Shown piece after piece: positions 37,688 through 48,400 of a stretch of DNA of 64,000 nt. Positions within the stretch are counted from its first letter, which is position 1, and every line of letters begins with the position of its first letter. The translations under genes were made by a program, and so were the position numbers. This stretch comes from Linyphia triangularis. Taxonomy: Eukaryota > Arthropoda > Arachnida > Araneae > Linyphiidae. The notes under the pieces are model-generated. The model ran no database searches. It worked only from the letters and a program-made list of their open reading frames with translations, and was not told where the DNA came from. Where the stretch lies: contig OZ021732.1 of assembly GCA_963978545.1 (NCBI GenBank), forward strand, positions 27,310,123-27,374,122. The letters run 5' to 3'.

Positions 37688-38880
37688 GTTATGCGAAATG
37701 AATCATTAAAATTAGCACTTACGAAGCATGGTGAACTGATGACCGTTGTGGAGTCAAACTGAATTTTGTGCTAGTTTCATGCGAGTTCAATTTCAACATA
37801 AGAATTTCCGTTACGCCGCTTACATTTTTCCCAACGAGCGGAAAGAAAATACAAAAGCCATTGCAGCAATATTATGAAGGTGTTGCCATTTAAAGTATGT
37901 AAATTAAATAAATGTTGAATAAACTATTGCACGTTAGCGTCATAGTCAACTGATAGATTCAAATAGAATCAATATGCCCCTATCTGGACAGATAATTTGG
38001 CACCTACTTTAGCCTATTTAAATATGTATTTTAATTGTTCAAATAAGTAGAAGTAAGATTTCCAGATATTTTTAATAGTTGGTAACTTAATCTTCACAAT
38101 TTATCGATTCAATTTTAAAAGAACGATGGAGGTATGTTATGTCGTTATGTCTAATCTTTCTATTTTACAGACTTCTGTAAGTAACGCACTCATGTGCTCA
38201 TGCAAGCCCGATAAAGCATTAATTTCGTAGCTAATTGCGTGAAGTTATTCATGTAACTAGTTGAGAAAGTAATACTTTTTCAAACGAGGGAAAATGCTTA
38301 TTTAACGTGTGCGTTAGCATGGGGCAAATTAATAATTTACCAAGTTTGAAAAAGTATTTTCGCACGTGATAATGTCAATGAATATCTTCTGAAAATCTTT
38401 CATTTTTATACTAAGACCATACAAAATTTGAGCACTAGGCGAGGGGTAAAGTATTTTATCGAACTAGTGTGATAAAGTTACTTTACGCGTACCACTCTCC
38501 TCGAAATCTAGGAACGCGGCAGTGTTCCGCCACCAAGTCCGATAACAAAGCGGCAGACATGCAAGTGTATATTATGTTGACAGAGCTTTGGCCCGTTTTC
38601 GACCCCTCACAGTTCATCAGCTTCTATTATAGCTAGAAACCTGATTTTTTCGCCATCGCGTTGCCCCAGGTGAGTATACGAAAAATAACAACATAATTGT
38701 TAACATATTGAACAAAGAAATATGGTTAAAAAAAATCCTTGAAAAATCGCCGAAGTTACCGGAATATTGTCCTTCTGATTCTTCCGTTTTCTTCTGATTC
38801 TGACCAAAACTTTAGCCAGGGCTACAGCCAAAACTATTTGATAAAGTTTGACCACTTTTTTTTTAATTTTTTTTTATTTT

Positions 38881-39122
38881 TATTCTTCTCATCTTGATTA
38901 GAGGTATGTATGTTTTGATGTGTAGGAGGGTCTGCACCCCCCCGGAAATGATCCCGATGCTTGGGAGTTTTAGCCTTGCTTGCAGCTTAAACGTTTTAAT
39001 ATATTCAGACCATTATTTTTTTTATTCCTCTCAGATTGGTTAGAGTAAGTTCCTTTTGTATAAATTAATGCGTAAGAGGGTCTGTACCCTCCAGAAATGA
39101 TCCCGGAAATTGGGAATTTTAG
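38881..39122 (+). repeat. Diverged direct duplication, offset about 145 bp
   Basis: 38881-38973 and 39022-39122 share ATTCTTCTC-type starts, GATTAGAG/GGTTAGAG, AGGAGGGTCTGCACCC / AAGAGGGTCTGTACCC and GAAATGATCCCG followed by TTGGGA.TTTTAGC. Confidence 0.8.
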
Positions 39123-39289
39123 CACGGATAATAATTGATCAAAACAGGTCAATGGATTTCGGATATTCATCTTTTGCTCAATTTTAAGTGACTTTGATAC
39201 TTTAAGTTGAACTATTTAAACAGTGTAATTAGAAAAATATAAAAATAACTTATTGCTTATTACCAAAAAACATATTGCAAATTTCGCAA

Positions 39290-39295
39290 TTTTGG

Positions 39296-39326
<31 letters not shown>

Positions 39327-39510
39327 GTCAATGTAATAATTATTACCAAAAATATTGCCAAACTGGCAATTTTTTTTAAGTATTGAAAATAAAAAAATAA
39401 CAATTTTTAAAAAAAGTAAATTACACTGATCCATGTCAGATTTAAATGCTGTGACCAGTATTAAAGTGCAATTGAAAGTTTTGCAATGTTCCACACTTCT
39501 AGCCTTTGAA
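39290..39510 (+). repeat. Dispersed repeat family 2, 3' end only
   Basis: T tract, then TTATTACCAAAAATATTGCC, AAACTGGCAATTTTTT and AATTGAAAGTTTTGCAATGT followed by TCCACAC, matching the end of the 51 kb copy. Confidence 0.65.
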
Positions 39511-39837
39511 TTTTTATGATCAGGTGTGACGTTATTGCGTATTAAATATGCTGTGCGGAGATTACTCAAAGAGACATTAGTCATGTGATGGCAAAGTGGT
39601 AAGATTATACTGTCGTATTTGGCGATGTAAAAACCAAATTTATGTGAATAAAATACAACTAAGTAGTTTGGAAAAAAGATATTTTGACTTAATATGTGAG
39701 TATCTGAAAACCTCGGCAAATTTTTAAGGAATGATCATTTAACAAGAAAAATTAATGGAAAGCAGGGTTTGATTGTATTTAAGTTAGCAAAATCTACAAA
39801 AAAGAATTGATATCTTTCCAAAACAACAACTAGACGT

Positions 39838-40242
39838 TGTAAAAAAAAAAACCTCCAAGTCACCCAGAAAAAGTTATGAAATCTAATGTTTGCCGCCAAG
39901 CGGCTGCGTTTAGTTTCTTTGGGATACTTGTACACCATGAACTAAATTGTGATTATTAAGGGAGAAGGAGGGGGGGGGGATAACCATAGGCAATCAGTAC
40001 TTGGCAGGCTAGAGTTTTTATAGTGCTATGGATGCAGATTAGCTCAAGCAAATGAAATGAGATTAATCTGAAATAAATCTAGCCTACCAAGTACCGATTG
40101 CCTATGGTTATCCCCCCCCCCCCACCTAATAATTACAATTTAGTTCATTGTGTACAAGTACCCCAAAGAAACTAAACGCAGCCGCTTGGCGGCAAACATT
40201 AGATTTCGTAACTTTTTCTGGGTGACTTGGAGGGTTTTTTTT
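39838..40242. repeat. Long inverted repeat, ~170 bp arms, ~65 bp spacer
   Basis: Left arm 39838-40013, right arm 40078-40242. Arms are nearly identical in inverse: CCTCCAAGTCACCCAGAAAA / TTTTCTGGGTGACTTGGAGG, GCCGCCAAGCGGCTGCGTTT / AAACGCAGCCGCTTGGCGGC, and a G tract on the left facing a C tract on the right. A T tract of about 26 bp follows the right arm. No coding capacity; the short minus-strand open frame over the left arm is spurious. Confidence 0.93.
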
Positions 40243-40724
40243 AGGTCTATTTTTTTTTTTTTTTTTTTTTTTTTTTGGAAGATAAAGTCTTATTTTCAAG
40301 ACGATTTCTGATTAAAAAAAGTTTGATATTTTACTCGTTATTATAAAATAACTGTTATTGTAATTCTACAATTTTTTCTCACATGAGAAAAAGTGTTTGT
40401 TTTCCTAAAAGCTACAGAGGAGATAGTTTCAAAAATATGTATTGTGAATTGCTATAGTTTTTCTCAAAGAGAATATTAATGCATAATTGTTATTTAACGT
40501 CTCATTAGGAATCTTAATCAACATTTTTGAAAAATTAACAATTGAAACAAAATTCTATGAGTCATTTTGGCACTTACATCACTGAGTTAATTTTTTTTTA
40601 CGGTTTGTTATTGAATTGTTTACTTATAATTAATTAATTTACCTAGTTTAATTGGAACGCTTACCTTATGTTCTTCGCCTACCACACGGATTTTTATTGT
40701 AGTGTAATGTAGAAAATATTAATA

Positions 40725-41135
40725 ATCCATAATCCATCTAGTTTCTAGAATATATAGTCTTTTTAATAGATTTTTTTTAACACTAAAAGCAGAAAAAAAA
40801 ATTGAAATTTTTCTAAAAACTTTTGCATTTAAAAATCTAACAAAATTCCTTTTTTTCCCCCAATCAATTTGACGGAGGTTCGAAAAATCTAATAGTTAAT
40901 GCCGATTTGAATTCTTAAATCATTTTTCAAAAAGATTACATCAAACTTTAGTTATCACTGTTTAAATGAAGTTTCACGTGCCAAAAACACGATTTCTTAG
41001 ATGAGTTTAAAATATTCAAATTTATTTTCAGAATAAAATAGTACTTGAAACTAATAAAATAACTCTCTAATAGCCTTCGGATGATGCCATTATCTTGGGA
41101 AAATTCCATCAAGTGATTTTTTTTTTAAAGCAGAA
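40725..41135 (+). repeat. Dispersed repeat family 3, copy B
   Basis: Diverged direct copy of 33115-33525, about 7.6 kb away; the Drp1 gene lies between the two copies. No coding capacity. Confidence 0.85.
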
Positions 41136-41584
41136 ATTCTCAAGGGCAACCGAAGTTGGAAAATCGCTGCTCTGGCTGTCTTGCTACACATAATGCGGAG
41201 GGAAGGCTCAATTGGATTCCATTTGTTACCATGGCAATGCATAGAAATGTCGCAGCCGAAACGCATTTCAGGAACACATTGCTGCCGTTCGGAGGAAGAT
41301 CATTTTAATTGGAAACGTTTTTTTTCTCGTGAATTGAGTATTGAAGCAAGAACTTTGCTGTTTATCGGATTTTTTTACACTTATCGTAGAAATTGGATTT
41401 TGATTTTAGAAAATTATAAAATTTATTATTTTAGTTTTGAACTAATAAATTTATATGCAGCCCGTGCACAATCCGCCACTGCTCACAAGTACATAATCAC
41501 TGATTGATATTCCAATGTTTTAACTGTGGGTCTAAGCTTGTTGTTACTTTCATTCAGAACCATTTTTGACCTGACGTGATTTTA
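41136..41584. other. Gap before the Tc1 relic
   Basis: 41.14-41.3 kb is less AT-rich and contains GTTACCATGGCAAT (41225-41238), close to the RFX X-box consensus. The 108-codon open frame across it matches no family I know. Confidence 0.3.
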
Positions 41585-42790
41585 GAATGTCTCGTGGAAA
41601 AAACTTACAGAAATAAAAAATTCGAAATGTATGGAATTTGCGTGGAAGTGATGTCTATAGGTTATGTTAGTAACGTTATTCAAAAATCAAAAGGGGCTGT
41701 TGGAAATGTTATCAAAAGAGGAATAAATCGTTCATTACAGAAATAATGAATAGGGGCGAAATTCAAAATGTCTCAATGAGATCGGAGAAGAATTGTCCGC
41801 ATGACTGTGCAAAAAATTTGCCTGCTCACCGAATTACTGATGCTTTGAGTAAGAAAGTTTCAAGGTCAACTGTTACACGTGTTTTAAATAAATGCAATAC
41901 AATGAAATACATGAAAAATAAATAATAATAATAAAAAAAAACAAAAAAAAACGTATTTGACGAAAAGGCTAGCTTTTACGGAGAGAGGCAGTACTAAAAT
42001 GGATAAGAAATGGGAATTGGAAAAGTGTCATATTTTCTCTTGAGAAAGAATTCAATTTGAATGGTCTCGACGGTTTAAAATGTTATTGGTATGATTAAAG
42101 GTTCAGGGAATATATCAGATAGAACAGGTGTTTTAAGGTGGGTCTTTGGTGTTTTGAGACGCCACATCTTCTAGTGGAAAGACGGATTTAGTGATTGATC
42201 TTACAACTACGAAAGCACAGACGTATCTTTCAAATCCTGGACATACAACTTTAACTATATTATTCGCCTTTGGAAGATGAAAACTCCATATTTCAGCAAG
42301 ATGGTGCACCATGCCACACTTCTAATACATAAAAAAAATCTGAAAAAATAAACATGAAGCTCGTAAGATGGCATGCGAATTTTCCAGATTTAAACATAAT
42401 AGAAAATGTTTCGGGAAGGTTTATGCAAACAGAAAACAAAATGACTCATTAGCAGAGGTTGGTTGGTTGTTTTCAAATTATCTGGCGCCGTCAGCAACAC
42501 GAGGGCTATAATGCGCCGAAACATTCGTCATAAGACAAGCCAACATACATTTACAAACACCCATGCCAACACGGGACTCGAACCCGCAACCTCGCGGTCT
42601 AGAAGCTAGCACGCTAACCACTATACCGTTTGGTCGGCCTCATTAGCAGAGGTTCAGGAGAAAGTTAACGGTGTATGGAGTAAACTTGACCTTCATTACT
42701 TGAACCAGCTGGTCAACAGTAGGCCAGAGAGAATGGTTAAAACTGTCTCAAAAGAAAATGTCTTTCGCGTTATTCGATTTCATCCCAAAG
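41585..42790 (+). pseudogene. Decayed Tc1-like transposase, interrupted by a SINE
   Basis: Begins near ATGTCTCGTGG and is broken by stops and frameshifts throughout. Recognisable pieces in order: an N-terminal helix-turn-helix-like stretch (LPAHRITDALSKKVSRSTV), a WVFGVL-type block, the catalytic-core signature FQQDGAPCHTS (about 42290) and the final block RWHANFPDLNIIENV (about 42366-42410), matching the Tc1 consensus W.A.SPDLN.IEN.W. After the SINE (42461-42638) the C-terminal part resumes (EVQEKVNGVWSKLD, LNQLVNSRPERM). It cannot encode an active transposase. Terminal inverted repeats were not resolved. Confidence 0.85.
42461..42638 (-). mobile_element. tRNA-derived SINE inserted in the Tc1-like relic
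   Basis: A full copy on the minus strand, flanked by a perfect 16 bp target-site duplication CTCATTAGCAGAGGTT (42445-42460 and 42639-42654). It has the pol III A box region (TAGTGGTTAGCGTGCTAGC) and B box (GGTTCGAGTCCC), a body containing GGCATGGGTGTTTGTAAATG, and an AACCAACC tail. The duplication fixes both ends exactly. Confidence 0.93.
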
Positions 42791-43719
42791 AAAAATATTA
42801 TTAGAGGTTAAAAATTTCTAATTTGCCAATTCAAACAATGTATATGTTGTTAAGTTAATGTTTTGTATTTAGTTTTAAGATAATCCACTATTTCGCTAAT
42901 TAAGCCCAACTATTGATGTTTTGGCATGAAAAAAAATCAAATGTATAGTAGTAACTTCTTTATTATTATTTGAAACTTAGTCTTTCCTTTCCATGGAGGG
43001 CTCAATTCATGCTCCCCCTGGCAGCTAGATTCTCTCACGAAACTCCGTCAAATTATTGTTGTTCAGTTTAACTTCTAGAATATTTGGTGTGAATAGCTTT
43101 CCATTTCTGTGGTAAAATGCTTCATTTTTATTTGGTAATAATTTTTAAAAGTATTGTCATAACTAACTATTCATTTTGTCACAGTTTAACCAATTTGCCA
43201 TTGATTTCTAAATTATTTGTTTTAGTTAAAAAATTATCAAGTTTCATTTTTCAGTTATCCTCACTTAGCAAATTTTTTTGTAAAATAAAAGATTCCTTGT
43301 AAAACAAAAGATTTGTCTTATTAATTTGTTAGCCATTGCGACCTTTCAAAAGCTGTTATCCACTATAAATTTCTATTAACTTTGGTAAAAGTTAGTGTAA
43401 TGTATCATGTTAACTTTTTTATTGCCTTTTAATGTCCCTCCATTCTCCCTTGTTAGCCTTAAGCGTAAGCATTTTCTTTTGTTAAGAAAGAATATATTTT
43501 TTCTTATTAGTTTAGCAATGTTTTCAATTTAAAATTTTCTACAGTTATAATTTATAATTGCAATTCCGCAAACTAATTTTTCATTTTATCACAATCCATG
43601 AACAATAACTTACTTTGTGTTTTTACGTTAAAATCATCCATATTAGTTATTCCATTGATCACAGCCTACATTTTTTAAATTATCAAAAAAAGTATTTTTG
43701 AAAATCCATTTTCTGCAAA

Positions 43720-43900
43720 GCCGACCAAACGGTACAGTGGTTAGCGTGCTAGCTTCTAGACCGCGAGGTTGCGGGTTCGAGTCCCGTGTTGGCATGGGTG
43801 TTTGTAAATGTGTGTTGGCTTGTCTAATGACGAAAGTTTCGGCGCATTATAGCCCTCGTGTTGCTGACGGCGCCAGATAATCTGAATACAACCAACCAAA
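43720..43900 (+). mobile_element. tRNA-derived SINE (same family), full length
   Basis: Starts GCCGACCAAACGG and ends AACCAACCAAA. Flanked by a perfect 14 bp duplication CCATTTTCTGCAAA (43706-43719 and 43901-43914). It lies about 1.1 kb from the copy inside the Tc1 relic, in opposite orientation. Confidence 0.92.
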
Positions 43901-43914
43901 CCATTTTCTGCAAA

Positions 43915-45212
43915 AAGGATGAATGATTTGTAATTGAATAAATTCAACTGAAATTAACTGATGGACACTTCAATTCTCACTCATGTTAGTTACGATTTTT
44001 AAGTGGTAGGTTACGCAGCTTAGGCAATAAAAAATGAAATATTAAATAAAATGCAATATCCCTAATATGACCCGTAAGATATTTGTCTAACTCGATAAAT
44101 TCTGGGTACTTGAGTATAAACAACTAAAAAAATAAGCTTTCGTACATCAATTTATTACACGAAGAACTATTTCAGGTAAGATTTTGTCAACAATATATTC
44201 GAAATAGTTTTAAAAGTGTTCGCCAACTGCGTCTGCCGATTGAAAGGGCTTTATCTTCACATTGTACTACGTAGTTATGATTTTTTAAATAAAATATTAG
44301 GGATAAAATGCGTGGCATTTTTCATATTGAAGAATTTGAATTAGCTCTCCTTCGCAGAGAGAGAGGTTTCTTAATTCTGGATGGAAGAGAGAATTGTATT
44401 TGAGATATCGAAATATGATATATTTCAACGTCATTTCAATAGTGCAAATGCAGCATCCACTGGAGAAGGGAAATATATTTGAAGTTTGTCTAAATTTTGT
44501 TCAAGCAAATCTATGACATTGTTCATTATGTTTTTTTTTAGGGAGTTTTTTTTTTAGTGAGATCATTTTTCTTTAGTAAGAGAGTCTCATATGTTATGAC
44601 CTGACATTTAATGGATTTTGATGGAAATCTTACTTTTCTTATAGATACAAGGTATTCTTACACTTAGCCAAAGTATGGGATTAGGAGATATATCCTATCT
44701 TGAATCCTGAAATCCTTACTTTCCTTAACTTCCCGAAATCCACACTGTAACAAAAATCTCGATTGAAATTTAGTCAAGTTTTGTCAGTTGAAATTAGAAG
44801 TTTAGTTTTCTTAGCTTTAAGCACTTATGCTTATTATTATTATTATTTATTTTTTTTAATTTTGGATTCCCATCCTCCAGGAATAAATTCAATTTCTTGT
44901 TATCTCTACATAGTTACTTCCATTCATATTTTTGCATATTTGTAATAATAAGCATATACGCAACGGCGATTGTATCAGAGATTTGTGTCAACGGTTAGAC
45001 CACCTGGTGGAAGTTTCATGGATTTTTCTCAGATGCAAGATGAACATACAGAGAAGCAACTTCCTCCTTGAAGTTCGGAATCTTGCACTAATGATATTTC
45101 AACAGCAGCCCTCGAGTAGCTGTCGCACCGTGGAAAAAACACAACACATCCAAACAGCACTGTAAGAAACCACACAACCAAAAGAAAACCACCACCAGTT
45201 TCCAAAATTCCT
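43915..45212. other. Region between SINE and ILP7 3' end
   Basis: No gene recognised. 44.95-45.2 kb is less AT-rich and lies just past the ILP7 poly(A) signal; its small open frames look spurious. Confidence 0.4.
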
Positions 45213-45218
45213 TTTATT
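45213..45218 (-). terminator. Poly(A) signal of ILP7
   Basis: AATAAA on the minus strand, 46 nt after the ILP7 stop codon. It is followed over the next roughly 60 nt by a strongly GT-rich stretch (GGTGGTGG, GGTTGTGTGG, TGTGTTGTG), as expected of a downstream cleavage/polyadenylation element. This gives a very short 3' UTR. Confidence 0.75.
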
Positions 45219-45264
45219 CAGTTCCAATCTGAACTCCCTCCTCCGAGTGAGTATTCACAGTCCA

Positions 45265-45446
45265 TCACGATCTGATCCTGGAGTTGGCGGGGCAGTACTC
45301 CGCGTACTCCTCCCACGAGCACCCTGCACTCCCGTGACAGCACTCGTCGATGATACCTCGCTTTACGAGGCCGTGATGCGCCCCGCCGGTGCGCCTACTG
45401 CGACGCCCCAAGAATCCATGAGCCTGCTCATCGTCCACGAAGGGTT
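45265..45446 (-). CDS. Ilp7: ILP7 C-peptide/A-chain exon
   Basis: This is a 182 nt last coding exon. The acceptor is TTTTGTATCTTTTAG, then the remaining two bases of a glutamate codon, then PFVDDEQAHGFLG, basic site RRSRR, and KR before the A chain GIIDECCHGSAGC-SWEEYAEYC, ending PANSRIRS and TGA. The exon is clearly more GC-rich than the flanking intron. An ATG-initiated open frame runs a few codons into the intron on the 5' side; that ATG is not the real start. Confidence 0.93.
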
Positions 45447-48400
45447 CTAAAAGATACAAAAATATATTAATGGAAATAACCCTAGATCTCGCGGGACATA
45501 TCTATTGATGCAAACAAATCATACGTCATTTTTAAGACTCGCTATATCCAGAAAAGGCGATAACCTCTTGCAAAGATTTAAACAACACAACATGCAGCTC
45601 GATTTATAAAAAGTTTAATTTTTTTTACGAACATACTAATTTGGAAAAAGGTATAGGTCATGGATTTCGTAAATCCATTCAAATTCGTGCCTTAGCAAAG
45701 AAGAGAAAGCTTTTTTGCAATTCAACTCGACTCCCTCCCTGTTAGCATTCTAACTTTTTCAATGCCTTGTGTAAACCTCCTAAACGAAAAAGATGCAAGG
45801 TTCTAATAACAAGGATTTAACCTTTTTAAAAGGTTAAGAAAGTGTTCTAGTAAATAGTTGACAAGCTTTCAGTAATGTTTTTATGACCAACCTTTCAACA
45901 ATGTTTACACTGTAAAGGGTGTATAAACTTGTTCATAACAAGCTTGCTACAAGGCAAAGAGCTATAAAGCAGTGTAATACAGACTTTAAATTATTCATAT
46001 GAACAGATAATCAATATGTCGCTTTTACTTATCATTTCATTAGGAAATCCAATTTATATTTTCAAATATGAAACTAAATATTATTACGATATTTAATTAC
46101 CTGAAATCTAACATTGCATAAAAAAGCAAAACTGTAAAAAAAAAAAGGCGGTCCATTTGGGAGCTCATCAAACGTGTTGCGACCCATTTAAAAAAAATGT
46201 TGTGACGAACGCTGCACTAGAGCAATACTGAACCAGGATACTGTTACAGTAAGAAATAGGCTACTGTGGTCATACGTCCAGATGACATACGTTCATAACA
46301 ATTCGACGTTTTACTTATTCTCTAATATTTTGGCAACAAATGAAATAGTTTGTTTTTTTTACTGAGAAATGTTGTTATGGAGAATGTAAAATAAAATATT
46401 TTTAAAAAATGTGCTGTCGCCTAGTGAAAAACACTACGTTTTGCTGTGGAGTACAGATGAATGGAGCAAGGCCGATGGGTTCACATCTTATTTAGCTGGT
46501 CAGACCCAAAAGCCGTCTTTCGTATTAAAAATTAAAGAGACTATTTTTAAACCCAATTTGATATAAGAGCTTATCAAATATTTTTTGAAAAGGGACCTAT
46601 TTATGCCTATTTTTTATAGTAAATTTCTTCACTAAATGTAATGTTTTTAACATACCTGTGGACCTCCTTTTCCTCCTCTTTACGGCATAAATGTCTTTCT
46701 GGCAGACCCAGTTCATGTGTTCCAGGAGGTCGTGGTAGCATCTGCGGTGCCTCTCGGTGTGCCACAGTGATTTCCACTCCTCGTTGCTCCTGGGAAATCA
46801 ACACACACACACCGACATTACTCACTGCATCTCAAGATGTCCAAAATGGGCATTCTCGAGCTATGCCCTCAACTTACTTAAATCAAGAAAATTGTCTCTG
46901 TCCAGAGCAATTGTTATTACGTTACAATTGAAGGAGTGATGGTCTCGTGCACAAATGACAGATCCAACACCTAGGCACCAGTGATAACTTTTGCCTAGTG
47001 GTTAGCGGGCCTGCCTTCTGATCTAGAAGTTTCAGGTTAGACTCCTCGTTAGCGAACATCTCTACAAAGGGTGCAAGGGAAAATGGCACAATGTTGAGAT
47101 TTAATCAAAACTGAGATCCTCACGCCATCTATTACTATGCGAAGGTCTGCAGTTTCGCACTTTTGGTTTAAAGGGGTCTAGGACGAAATCCCGAAAGCCG
47201 AAATCCCGACAAGCCACAATCCCGAAAGCCGAAATCCCGACAGGCCACAATCCCGAATGGGACGAAATCCCGAAAAGCCAAAATCCCGAATGGGACGAAA
47301 TCCCGACAAGCCAAAATCCCGAATAGGTCGAAATCCCGACAAGCCATAATCCCGAAAGGCCAAAATCCCTATCAACCAAGAGAAATCCCTACCAACGGGG
47401 AAATCCCATCAGACCAAAAAATGTGTTAACAGATATTTCAAAACAATATTTTTTTTATAAACTTTAAAAATTAATGAGGTCGATTGCCATTCATAAAAAA
47501 TAGATTTTGATTCGTTATGAAGTGGAACATGTTGAAGTTGTCAATTAATCATTTCATTGCATTTTTCAGTTTACCTTCGATTTTATTTTTATATTGTATT
47601 AATTTTCTTCCTTTAGTTTTGAAGAAAAATCAACTTATTTTACATATTTATATTACATTTTGCCTATCAAAATGTAATTTATTTCCAACGTTTATATATA
47701 TTTCTATTTGCTGCCTATTTTTCAGCCACTTAAATATTCAGTTAAAATAATATTGGTTCATTTGGAGAAATTTGCCTATATTTTAAAAGAAAGTTCTTGC
47801 ATCTAATTAAAAAAATAAATAAATTATGGCGTGATTGTTCTTCAAAGCACTTTATAAGGTCTCTTCATTAGGTGACAAAACGGTCCCCCGGTTACAAATT
47901 AAACTCGGAAAAGTCACCCGGTTTTTACTTACTCAACTAAATAAGATTATGTTGTCTAAACTTGTGTATACGGTTTCCGTGTCCAACATATTTACATGGA
48001 AAATCAAATTAGCATGTCTGATAGTATACTTAGAAATGGATAGATGTATTGCGTTTTCAATTGTCATAAGCCTAATACTTTAGTAGGGCAAAAGAATGTT
48101 TATAGAATGGACACTTTTTCTTATGAGCGATGTATATGTAATAGAAACATATGCAGGGAAATGTAATATAATACAAGGAGTGTATAGTTAGAATCTTTTT
48201 GGATGTATTGATTTACTAGTAGGAGTTGTATTGCGTCACAGATTTTATTACTATTGAGACATTTTATTTAATAAGAGTTGTTATGCTAAATTGTCCGCGT
48301 GTTTCTATTTTACTACAATTTGAATAACAAATATAATATGCTCCTAAGGATTGGCGTTACTTTTTTTTTTTTTAATTTTGGTGCACTTATTTGGAATTTA

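Larger units (their letters stand above)
37549..38880. other. Drp1 upstream region
   Basis: Contains the 5' UTR and probable promoter of Drp1 (DR1 and CRE-like sites listed). 37.7-38.65 kb is less AT-rich than usual, with several TTACGCG/CACGTG-like words, but shows no gene. Confidence 0.4.

Noticed and set aside
39216..39719. 167-codon minus-strand open frame
   Set aside because: Runs through a T tract (poly-lysine) and the end of repeat family 2; not a gene.
46607..46825. 72-codon minus-strand protein beginning MSNVGVCVLISQEQRG
   Set aside because: It is the wrong phase over the ILP7 B-chain exon. The spliced phase gives the insulin B chain and joins both neighbours.
47101..47379. A repetitive protein (GLSGFRPIRDFGL type), also at 55.8 kb
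   Set aside because: The frames are open in two or three phases because of the minisatellite unit, lie within an intron, and have no signal, splice or codon-use support.
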